Shown in pieces: positions 1 through 7,135 of a stretch of 41,580 nt of DNA; position 1 is the first letter of the stretch, and the number at the start of each line of letters is the position of its first letter. The stretch comes from JABWAM01 sp964653025 (GTDB lineage: Bacteria > Verrucomicrobiota > Verrucomicrobiia > JABWAM01). The notes under the pieces were generated by a model. It was not told where the DNA came from, did no database searches, and worked only from the letters and a program-made list of their open reading frames with translations. The stretch covers positions 1 to 41,580 of the forward strand of contig CAZZBZ010000023.1 of the NCBI GenBank assembly GCA_964653025.1. Direction: 5' to 3'. The position numbers and the translations under genes are program-made.

Positions 1-194
1 AGCGTCACCGTGTAGATCCCGCCGCCCCCCTGGTTCGTGATGAAGACATCGCTGCTGGAGGTGGGGACGCCGTTGGCCCACTTGTTCGAGTTCCAGTTTC
101 CGTTGACCGTGCTCCCGTTGGTCCACGAGCTTTGGGATAACGCCTCGGAGACGCCAGTCACCAGAACGAGAATGACAGCCAATACACGCAACAT
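1..194 (-). CDS. Secreted beta-strand-repeat (autotransporter-like) protein, 5' end only
   Basis: Only the first 64 codons lie in the window; the gene runs off the left edge. The protein begins MLRVLAVILVLVTGVSEALS, a classic signal peptide. It continues with SWTNGSTVNGNWNSNKWANG, a Trp/Asn/Gly-rich stretch typical of the N-termini of large secreted proteins built of autotransporter-associated beta-strand repeats, which are common in Verrucomicrobiota. The start at 194 is favoured because GGAGG sits five bases upstream; an in-frame ATG at 206 is the alternative. Export is well supported. The size, repeat content and any C-terminal anchor cannot be seen, so the family call is inference from composition. 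Confidence 0.6.
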   Translation of the reverse strand, partial: MLRVLAVILVLVTGVSEALSQSSWTNGSTVNGNWNSNKWANGVPTSSSDVFITNQGGGGIYTVT

Positions 195-309
195 GAATGC
201 CTCCATTGGTTGGCTACAGTAAGTGAAGGTTCGCGCCTCTTTTCTGATACCATTCAATACCACTTTCGGTTCAAAACACAAGGAATAACCGTGATTGGGA
301 CGCGGATCT

Positions 310-1575
310 TCAGCGAACCGACCCGACCGCGAAGGCGGCGCCCGGTCGCGCGGCTTCGATGAGGGAAAGGCCCGCAAAGCCCGTGGCCTGCACGGCGTAG
401 GCCCCGTACGATTCCTCGGGATCGGACCTCACCCCGCTCATGCGGGCCTTGCACGGGTTACCGAGGTAACCGAGGCCGGCCTCGACGGCGCGGCGGAGGT
501 CGGGATGATCCTCGACGTGGCGCAGAAAATACTGGAAGGCGTGGAGGATCCCGTTGGATTTCGCCAACTCCCAGCTGAGGCTGACCCCCATGCGCGACGA
601 CGGCATGCCCGGCGGGCAGACGGGAAGCGTGGGGAGCGTCTGGAAACTGAACCACGAGCCTTTCCATTGCGAGAGCAGGCCGGCGGCAGGATTGAAGATC
701 CAGTCGCGCAGGCGCTTTTCGAGGAGCGCCTTCGTCTCCTTGTCGGCGGCCACGGAGTGCGTCCAGCACATCCCCTCGATCAGGTAGAAGGAATGCCCGT
801 AGTCGGTGAGCGCCGTCTGGAAGGCCATGTCGCGGAACATCCGCATGCCGTTCACGGCGTCGAAGTGTCCGTCGGTCATGGCCAGGTTGAAGGGCGAGGG
901 GTAGCAGTCGAAGTTCACGGGGCGCCCATCCGCCAGCCAGTGAGCGCACTGGAAACGCATGCAGCGCTCGGCGAGCTCGCGGTACTCCTCCTCGCCGGTG
1001 AGCTTGTGGAAGGCGGAGAGCGCCATGCAGACGGTGGCCATCGCGCAGGTGTAGGGGGCGTTGAGCTTGTGGCCGACCCAGATGCCGTTCCCGTAGCCGC
1101 CCTCGGGGAGCGCCCAGACGCAAACCCAGTTGTCGAACCATCGCCGCGCCGCCTCGGTGTAGCGCCGTCGGCGCTCCCCCTCGGCAATCCCCGCGGCCTG
1201 GATGATGGCGGCTACGTTCGACCCGTTGTCGGCGAGGTTCACCTTCCCGCAGCGAAGAACTTCCTGAAAATCCTTCTTCGCGAGTCGGGTGGTCGGCGTC
1301 TTCCGAAAGTTCGAGGTGAACGCCCCGTTCGGGAGTTGCTCCGCGAGGTAGGCGTCCACGCACTCGAAGGCCACGTCAAGGTACCGCTTCTCCCCGAGCG
1401 CCTTTCCGGCGAGGAGCAGCATCCGCACGGGATAGAAAATCATGTACCACTCCCACGCCTGTTTCCCCCCCGAGAAGCAGCGGAAGAAGGGGCCGGGGAC
1501 GCGTTGTTCGAGGAGCCAGTCACAGTTGGCGCGGAGCGCCGCCTCGGGAGTCAGGGCCTTCGGGGAGTCTTTCAT
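310..1575 (-). CDS. Putative (alpha/alpha)6-barrel (six-hairpin-like) protein, function unknown
   Basis: This 421-residue protein has no signal peptide or membrane segment, so it is probably cytoplasmic. It is rich in helices with aromatic and glycine turns, for example GGYGNGIWVGHKLNAPYTC and SWFSFQTLPTLPVCPPG. That pattern resembles six-hairpin glycosidase-like or GH88/GH105-like toroids. I cannot identify catalytic residues with confidence, so a glycan-related role is only inferred from fold and neighbours. The C-terminal ~58 residues, including ARMSGVRSDPEESYGAYAV, recur in a degenerate fragment at 3155-3364, which shows a past duplication. The gene is followed by the partial secreted protein at the left edge and preceded by the beta-helix gene on the same strand. 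Confidence 0.65.
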   Translation of the reverse strand: MKDSPKALTPEAALRANCDWLLEQRVPGPFFRCFSGGKQAWEWYMIFYPVRMLLLAGKALGEKRYLDVAFECVDAYLAEQLPNGAFTSNFRKTPTTRLAKKDFQEVLRCGKVNLADNGSNVAAIIQAAGIAEGERRRRYTEAARRWFDNWVCVWALPEGGYGNGIWVGHKLNAPYTCAMATVCMALSAFHKLTGEEEYRELAERCMRFQCAHWLADGRPVNFDCYPSPFNLAMTDGHFDAVNGMRMFRDMAFQTALTDYGHSFYLIEGMCWTHSVAADKETKALLEKRLRDWIFNPAAGLLSQWKGSWFSFQTLPTLPVCPPGMPSSRMGVSLSWELAKSNGILHAFQYFLRHVEDHPDLRRAVEAGLGYLGNPCKARMSGVRSDPEESYGAYAVQATGFAGLSLIEAARPGAAFAVGSVR

Positions 1576-1736
1576 GGGGATTTCAGAATTTTCATATGGC
1601 GAAATGGAAAATGGCGAACCGAGTCATTGCGATCTGGAACCAAATCGTCTCATGGCTGAGGCAAATGAGCGTGCTCAAGGAGCAGGGTTTCCTGACGCTG
1701 TGCGGCGAAGGGATCATGGGCACCGGGGACTTGGCG

Positions 1737-3143
1737 CTACTCCTTCGGCATGCCTTGGAGTCGCGGTATTTCGATTCTTTTCCACTCCTCGAGGCCCGGG
1801 AACCCGTTCTGCAAATGGGGGCTTCCCGGTTGAAGTCGGAAATCCGCCACCGCCGCGTTGGTGGACGGCTGGATAAAAAGAGGGTCGGCCACCTGGTCGT
1901 GGGAGCCTCGGACGGCGATGTTCGTGGTGTTGAAGTAGGTGTTGTAGTCGTAGAAGAGACCCTCGTTGGGCCCGTGCCAGGATCGATTGCTGTTCGCCCG
2001 TCCCCCGGTGCGCGTCGAGATGACGTTGTTGAGCACCAGCACATCCGCGCAATCCGTCCCAAACATCTCGCAGCCATTCGTGATCACCCGGGCGTTCTGG
2101 TAGGCGATGTTTCCCTCGAAATGGACGTGGTCGCTCAGGAAGGCGTGCATCCCCGATCCGCCGTTGTTGAAGCACACGTTTCCCTGGACCAGCGTGAGTC
2201 CCCGGTAGGGAGGAAACTTCTTTCGGTTCCGGTCCTGGTTGCGCATGGAGTCCACGATGATCCCGTTGCCGTCGGTGATCTTCCGCTTGGCGCGCCACGG
2301 GATGTAGTTCGCGTTGTCGTACGAGGTGTTGCCGCGAATGACGTTCTTGTAGTCGTTGGTGTTCGCATCAATGTCGTAGCCCCAGCCGAGACCGATCCCG
2401 CTCTTGGCCCACGGGCTGTACCATGCGCAACTGTGGACGGTGTTGCTCTCGATCGTGACGTAGTCGGCGAGGTAGGCGTTGATGCCCGCGCCGGAACAGT
2501 GGTGGACCGTGTTGCCGACGACCCGGACATGGTGGGGATACTGCGGCTTCGGCTTTGTGAACTCACCGGGCGGGCCGATCACGATCCCGTCGTTGTCGCA
2601 ATCGGCGCGGTTCTCTTTCTCGTATTGCCGGGCCAGTTCCAAAGTGATCCCGGCCTTGCCGCCGTCAATCTCCAGCCCCTGGATCTCAACGTGGGAGGCG
2701 CCGGCGATCCGGATGCCCTGATAGCAATCGAAGAGAAGGCGGGGCTTGTGCCCGGGATGGGCGCGGTAGCGGATGGGCGCCTCCTCGGTGCCGGAACGGG
2801 TGACCATGAGCAACGCGCCGTAGTCCGACCGGGTATTGGTATAGGTGCCCTCCATGATGGACACCGTGTCGCCCGGCTGCGTGGCGTCGGCGGCGCGTTG
2901 CAGTGTGCCGAAGGCCTGCTCGGGAGAGAGTCCGCTCCGGTCATCCCCACCGTTTGGGCTCACGTACAGGATGCGGCCGCCGACGGTGACAGATGATGGC
3001 CCCGTCTGAGCCATCTCAGCCGTCGCCGTCACGACCAGGCCAAGAGGGAATACGAGCAAGAACAAACCGCAAGCCAACTGCTTGGCCAGGCAGTCGGCGC
3101 TTGTCTGGCCGCGAAAGACGAGTTTGGTGATGGGGAGAGGCAT
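1737..3143 (-). CDS. Secreted right-handed parallel beta-helix protein (pectate-lyase-like fold)
   Basis: The protein has 468 residues. The N-terminus starts MPLPITKLVFRG and has a hydrophobic stretch, CGLFLLVFPLGLVVTATAEM, that looks like a signal peptide. The mature region opens with ILYVSPNGGDDRSGLSPEQA, the usual start of polysaccharide-lyase-like beta-helix proteins. It is followed by repeated coils such as VEIQGLEIDGGKAGITL, VRVVGNTVHHCSGAGINAY and VTIESNTVHSC. The end, PLFIQPSTNAAVADFRLQPG, is also typical of this family. The start at 3143 is chosen because the open frame upstream to 3959 is only the antisense of other sequence and lacks protein-like composition. Likely acts outside the cytoplasm on plant or algal polysaccharide; the substrate is not determinable from sequence. 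Confidence 0.85.
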   Translation of the reverse strand: MPLPITKLVFRGQTSADCLAKQLACGLFLLVFPLGLVVTATAEMAQTGPSSVTVGGRILYVSPNGGDDRSGLSPEQAFGTLQRAADATQPGDTVSIMEGTYTNTRSDYGALLMVTRSGTEEAPIRYRAHPGHKPRLLFDCYQGIRIAGASHVEIQGLEIDGGKAGITLELARQYEKENRADCDNDGIVIGPPGEFTKPKPQYPHHVRVVGNTVHHCSGAGINAYLADYVTIESNTVHSCAWYSPWAKSGIGLGWGYDIDANTNDYKNVIRGNTSYDNANYIPWRAKRKITDGNGIIVDSMRNQDRNRKKFPPYRGLTLVQGNVCFNNGGSGMHAFLSDHVHFEGNIAYQNARVITNGCEMFGTDCADVLVLNNVISTRTGGRANSNRSWHGPNEGLFYDYNTYFNTTNIAVRGSHDQVADPLFIQPSTNAAVADFRLQPGSPHLQNGFPGLEEWKRIEIPRLQGMPKE

Positions 3144-3154
3144 GGGGAATGCCG

Positions 3155-3364
3155 TCAGACGGCGGGAATCTCTCCGACAGCAAATACGGCGCCGGGGCGC
3201 ACGACATCGAGGAGCGAGAGACCGGCGAAGCCCGTCGCCTGCACGGCGTAGGCGCCGTACGAATCCTCGGGATCGGACATCACGCCGCTCATGCGAGCCC
3301 TGAGCGGCGTGCCGAGGTGGCCGAGACCGGACTCGGGCGGGAGGGGGGAGGGTGTGGTATTCAT
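3155..3364 (-). pseudogene. C-terminal remnant duplicate of the 310-1575 gene
   Basis: The 69-codon frame contains LGTPLRARMSGVMSDPEDSY and AYAVQATGFAGLSLLDVVRP. These align without gaps to the last ~58 residues of the 421-residue protein at 310-1575, at roughly 75% identity by eye. Nothing of the other ~360 residues remains. The fragment lies between the TauE/SafE gene and the beta-helix gene on the same strand, so the beta-helix gene sits between the full copy and the remnant. It is best read as the tail left by a tandem duplication and deletion. A short functional peptide cannot be excluded because the frame is intact and starts with ATG. Confidence 0.7.
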
Positions 3365-3394
3365 GGGATGCGGGTATCTTGGGAAAACGGGCGA

Positions 3395-4168
3395 TCAGCG
3401 GGCGTTGAGGCTCGGCAAGAGGATCGGTTGGAGGACGGCGTAAAGGCCGAGAAGAATGAGGAATCCCATGGCGATGCGGCGCAGGGCCTCGTGCGAAATA
3501 CGGTCGCTGATCCAGAAGCCCGGTAGGATTCCCACAAGCACCACGGGACTCAATATCAAGCCGGTCTTCGCCGCGGCGAGCACGGGCCCGCCGAAGCGCC
3601 CGTACTGCCAGGCGAGGTTCGTGATCGCGAGCGCCGAAAAGATCGTCCAGGTCGTCACGCGCATCCGGTCGCTCGACCACCGGTGAGCCATGACCCACAG
3701 CACGATCGGCGGACCGCTCATGCCGGAAAGTCCGGAAAGCGTTCCGGCCAGGATCATAACCAGCCAACCCCAGAACGCGGCAATGCGTTCGCGCGGCTTG
3801 GGGCGCAACCATGCGCGCGCGACCAGCGAAACCAGCAGCAGGCCGCCGAAAACCTGCCCGACGGTCGTTTTGGGGAGGAGCGTCAGCCGGCTCAGCAGCC
3901 ACACGCCGACCGGCTGCATGACCCAGCCGATGGCAATCATGAGCGGCAGTTCGCGCCATGCCAGTTCGCGCCTCATGCGCCAGATACAGACGGCGCCGTG
4001 GACGACGATGGCCACGGCCACGATTGAGATCGCCTCGTACGGTTGAAACGACAGCAGAAGAAGGACGGGGATTGCGAACAGCCCGTAGCCGAATCCCGTT
4101 AGCGCCTGCAGCGCGCTGCCCACGAGGAGCACCAACCCAACCAGGACCGCATGGTGCGGTTCAGTCAT
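3395..4168 (-). CDS. TauE/SafE (TSUP) family anion exporter
   Basis: This 257-residue membrane protein has about eight hydrophobic segments. The N-terminal half carries GSALQALTGFGYGLFAIPVL and the second half repeats the pattern as LAGTLSGLSGMSGPPIVLWV. These paired glycine-rich motifs mark the TauE/SafE family, whose members move sulfite, sulfoacetate or other small sulfur-containing or organic anions across the inner membrane. Length is normal for the family. The substrate is unknown. The gene is upstream of, and on the same strand as, the remnant and beta-helix genes, and 90 bp downstream of the URO-D-fold gene. That 90-bp gap contains a GC-rich 8-bp stem (4218-4225 with 4234-4241). Confidence 0.9.
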   Translation of the reverse strand: MTEPHHAVLVGLVLLVGSALQALTGFGYGLFAIPVLLLLSFQPYEAISIVAVAIVVHGAVCIWRMRRELAWRELPLMIAIGWVMQPVGVWLLSRLTLLPKTTVGQVFGGLLLVSLVARAWLRPKPRERIAAFWGWLVMILAGTLSGLSGMSGPPIVLWVMAHRWSSDRMRVTTWTIFSALAITNLAWQYGRFGGPVLAAAKTGLILSPVVLVGILPGFWISDRISHEALRRIAMGFLILLGLYAVLQPILLPSLNAR

Positions 4169-4258
4169 GGAGCGGGGGACCGCGATGTCCCGTCGTCGGC
4201 TTCAAACCGAGCGGACGCGCCGCGCTGCGCCGGGCGCGGCGGTGGGGAGGGGGGTCCA

Positions 4259-5374
4259 TCAGCTTGGGGAAAGGGGGACAGCACGCCTGGCGGCGCTCGC
4301 GCGTCCGGCGAGGGAGCGTCGATCCGCGCCCGCGTCGAGGTGTTGCTTCGCCTCCTTCGCGGCGCGGATGAAGGCGCGCACCTTCTCGGCCCCGTCCTCG
4401 TGGCACATCTCGCCCGCGACCACCGTGAAGACCTCGCTCGCCCCGCCGGCTACGGCGTCGAACACGAAAGCTTCCACGTCCTGCTCGGTCATCTCACGGT
4501 AGCGGAAGCTCCCGAGCCGCCACATGAACGGCACGCGGCAACCCTCCGCGACCAGCAGTGGCGTGAGCTTCGGCGAGATCGAGGGGTCGTACTTGCCGAG
4601 GCCGATCCGTTCCAGGAAGGGAAGTTGGACGGGGCGCAGGTCCTCCACGTGCGCGTGGCGCAGCCCCGTCGTCATCGCACGGTAGTACCGCTCCCACGCG
4701 GGGAGCACGATCCGTTCCCAGAGCTTTGGGGGAACCATCGCGGCGACGTCGTCGGTCATCCCGGCGCGTTCGGGACTGATGACCGGGAGGCTGAGCACGC
4801 CACAGCGGAAGTGGTGATACGCCGCGATGCTATCCGTGATCCTTCGCAGGTACTCCTCCATGAGGTCGGGATACTCCATGAGGTCGGTGAACATCTCGTG
4901 ACCGCGCAACTCCCATGCCGTCGTGATCGGTCCCTGCAACGCAAACGAGAACCCGACGTTCTCGCCGGGAAACGCCTCCTGCAAACGGCGGCGGAAGTCG
5001 AGGTAGAAGGGCGTCATCCCAGCGCGGGCAAAATCGACCGGCTTCCCGAGCGCGGCGATCCCCTCCTCGAGCGACGCGTGGATCGGCGTGTGGGCGACCT
5101 CGCCCCCCTCGGGGAAGATCAGTTTCGAGCCGAGGCCGTTCACGTGGCCGTAGCTGATCGCGGGCGTGGATGGGCCGGCAAGGATCACCTCCTCGCCAAA
5201 CATCTCGCGGGCGAGCGGTCGCCCTCTGCGGTAGATCTCGATGCAGGCGGCGGGGTCGAGGAAGTAGTCGCGGATCGGAACCCCCGCCAGGGCCATGTAG
5301 GCGCCGGGGCCGACGCCCACATGCCACGCAAAGCCGGCCTCCTGCCGCGCAGTTGTGTAGTCGGTAGGCCTCAT
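4259..5374 (-). CDS. Uroporphyrinogen decarboxylase (URO-D) fold protein, non-canonical
   Basis: The 371-residue protein shows the TIM-barrel layout of the URO-D/MtaA superfamily: FSFALQGPITTAWELRG at the third strand region, FTDLMEYPDLMEEYLRRITD as the helix after it, and a C-terminal VFDAVAGGASEVFTVVAGEM. Family members either decarboxylate uroporphyrinogen or transfer methyl groups from corrinoids. This copy lacks the His-x-Cys zinc motif of the methyltransferases; at that place it reads CRVPFMWRLGSFRYREM. Its reaction is therefore unknown. A second, zinc-motif-bearing relative is encoded at 20514-21551. It is not a haem-biosynthesis HemE, since no other haem genes are nearby and the N-terminal HemE signature is missing. 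The last ~25 residues are Arg/Ala-rich and probably disordered. Confidence 0.75.
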   Translation of the reverse strand: MRPTDYTTARQEAGFAWHVGVGPGAYMALAGVPIRDYFLDPAACIEIYRRGRPLAREMFGEEVILAGPSTPAISYGHVNGLGSKLIFPEGGEVAHTPIHASLEEGIAALGKPVDFARAGMTPFYLDFRRRLQEAFPGENVGFSFALQGPITTAWELRGHEMFTDLMEYPDLMEEYLRRITDSIAAYHHFRCGVLSLPVISPERAGMTDDVAAMVPPKLWERIVLPAWERYYRAMTTGLRHAHVEDLRPVQLPFLERIGLGKYDPSISPKLTPLLVAEGCRVPFMWRLGSFRYREMTEQDVEAFVFDAVAGGASEVFTVVAGEMCHEDGAEKVRAFIRAAKEAKQHLDAGADRRSLAGRASAARRAVPLSPS

Positions 5375-5471
5375 CTCAAAAAGCGCCTGCTTGCGAAGGC
5401 TTGCGGAGTTCGCATCGGTGGCAGGCTAACGGGCGTGGTCCCCGCGACCGATGGGCGGAACCGAACCAGAA

Positions 5472-5647
5472 GAAGCCACGGATGAAACACGGATTCCCAC
5501 GGATAGAGGAGTGCGCCGATTCCGCCACACGGAGTCGGCGCGTTCCGTCGAGAGGATTTGAGATCTCAACCATGGCTGGTGTGCGGCAAGTCCGTGTCAG
5601 CGGACTTGCTGCTTGTCGTCTGCCATCGGTGTTTCATCCGTGGCTTC
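5472..5647. repeat. Interspersed palindromic element, copy A
   Basis: A perfect 19-bp inverted repeat (5472-5490 with 5629-5647, GAAGCCACGGATGAAACAC) bounds a 176-bp element. Inside are two hairpins: a 12-bp stem with one mismatch at 5513-5541, and a 9-bp stem at 5586-5594 with 5601-5609. The element fills the gap between the 3' end of the DegT gene and the 5' end of the URO-D gene. The rest of the 388-bp gap (5375-5762) shows no gene. Three related copies lie at 28841, 32693 and 34181. No coding capacity is visible. Confidence 0.9.
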
Positions 5648-5762
5648 CTTGTAAATCGCAGGGCCGAGAAGAAAATGGACGGAGAAATATCACCCGAGAG
5701 ATTCCTCACTTCGCTCGGAATGACAGCTCGAGAGCATTGCAGGGAATGGTGAAAAATGCGGG

Positions 5763-7082
5763 CTAGTCGCGTCGCAGGTACGCCCGCTCGACTTTTCTCA
5801 ACGCGGCAATCAGGTCGGCGGCTTCTGTGGCACCCCAGCCTTCGTGGCCGCAGATGCGGAAATGCGCGGCGTCCACCGCCTCGATGTTCGGCAGCGGCGG
5901 TGGCACGTGGGATGCGCCGGCCGCCGTCCAGGGCAGGCCGGCCTTGCCGTCGCCGAACACATGACGGGCCATCGCCCACGGTTGGCGGGTTGGGATGTAG
6001 AGGTAGGTTGGATCGAAGGGCATACCCTCCGCGACCAGCGCCTTGACGAACGCGGCCTTGTCCACACGGTAGGCACTCGCCTCGAAGCGGAAGAAGAGGA
6101 ACCAGTAAGAGCCCTCGCAGTCCGGCGGATCGCCGACCAGCCTTATCCCCTTGAGATCATGGCAGCCGCCGGCCACCTGTTGGGCAAACGCCCGTCGCTG
6201 CCGCACGATCTCGGGAAGCTTTCGCAGTTGCACCCGCCCAATGCAGGCATGGATCTCGTCCATGTTGCAGTTGAGCGCGGCAAGCAGGTTGCCGCCGGCC
6301 GAGGCTGCGGCGCCCACGCCCGCCCCGGCACCGCCCGCAAGCGACACCCCGAACGGTTTGCCGCGGTCGGCATGCTGCCGAACCTTCCAGTACAGCCGTT
6401 CGTCCTTCGTAAACACGACTCCGCCCTGCCCCCCGGTCGCGTGGTGCTTGCCGAACATCGTTGAGAACGCGGCGATGGTGCCGAGGCTCCCGAGATACCG
6501 TCCCTTGTACCTGGCCCCATGACATTGGGCACAGTCTTCGATGACCGGCAACTGGTGCTTGCGCGCCAGATCCAGAACCGGGTCCATGTCCACGGGAATA
6601 CCAGAGATATGGGCGACCAGGATCGCCCGCGTGCGCGGGGTGATACGGGTCGCGATCTGCCCCGCCGAGGTGTTGAACGAGCCGGGGGCCGAGTCGGCCG
6701 AAACGGGGATCAGGTTGCAAAGGACCACCGGCATGATGCCGCCCGGGTCTGAGATCGGCGAGACGATCACCTCGCCGTACGGCTCCAGTTCCAGCGCGCG
6801 CAGGGCCACGTACACGGCATTGGTGCCGCTGTTCACGCCGTCGGCGAAGCCGCCGCCGAGCATCTCTGCGAACTCCTTGCCGTAGGCCTCCTCCTGCGGC
6901 CCGTTGTAGCCGAGGAGATGGCTCCCCTTTGCGATCGCCTCGTCGAAGAGATGCATCACCGCCTCCTTCTCCTCGACGCCGAAGAGATGGCGGGGGGGCA
7001 GCGGGGTGGGACGGACCTTGGGGCCGCCGTCGAGGGCCAGGGGTTGATTTTTCATGGATGGATTGTAACCATTCGGTTTCAT
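5763..7082 (-). CDS. DegT/DnrJ/EryC1/StrS family PLP-dependent protein
   Basis: The 439-residue protein has the fold-type I aminotransferase layout of the DegT/StrS family. SGTNA (residues 85-89) should bind the cofactor phosphate, IEDCAQCHGA (181-190) supplies the Asp that contacts the pyridine nitrogen, and FSTMFGKHHATGGQGG carries the probable Schiff-base Lys212. Characterised members aminate keto-sugars for surface polysaccharides or antibiotics. A Gly/Ala insertion (LAGGAGAGVGAAASAGGN) after the lysine region is unusual. No sugar nucleotide genes surround it, so a role outside surface sugar synthesis is possible. Alternative ATG starts lie at codons 1 and 10, and the second would give MKNQPLALDGG, a typical family N-terminus. 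Confidence 0.88.
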   Translation of the reverse strand: MKPNGYNPSMKNQPLALDGGPKVRPTPLPPRHLFGVEEKEAVMHLFDEAIAKGSHLLGYNGPQEEAYGKEFAEMLGGGFADGVNSGTNAVYVALRALELEPYGEVIVSPISDPGGIMPVVLCNLIPVSADSAPGSFNTSAGQIATRITPRTRAILVAHISGIPVDMDPVLDLARKHQLPVIEDCAQCHGARYKGRYLGSLGTIAAFSTMFGKHHATGGQGGVVFTKDERLYWKVRQHADRGKPFGVSLAGGAGAGVGAAASAGGNLLAALNCNMDEIHACIGRVQLRKLPEIVRQRRAFAQQVAGGCHDLKGIRLVGDPPDCEGSYWFLFFRFEASAYRVDKAAFVKALVAEGMPFDPTYLYIPTRQPWAMARHVFGDGKAGLPWTAAGASHVPPPLPNIEAVDAAHFRICGHEGWGATEAADLIAALRKVERAYLRRD

Positions 7083-7135
7083 GGTTTAGCGGTTCAGTCG
7101 TCGGAAAAGTTTAAAAATATGGGTGGTCGAGAAAA

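Noticed and set aside
295..1659. 454-codon plus-strand open frame
   Set aside because: It is antisense to the six-hairpin-like gene and has Arg/Gly/Val-rich low-complexity composition typical of shadows in GC-rich DNA.
3144..3959. N-terminal extension of the beta-helix open frame
   Set aside because: The extension runs through the remnant and part of the TauE/SafE gene in a different frame, has no protein-like pattern, and a good signal peptide follows at 3143.
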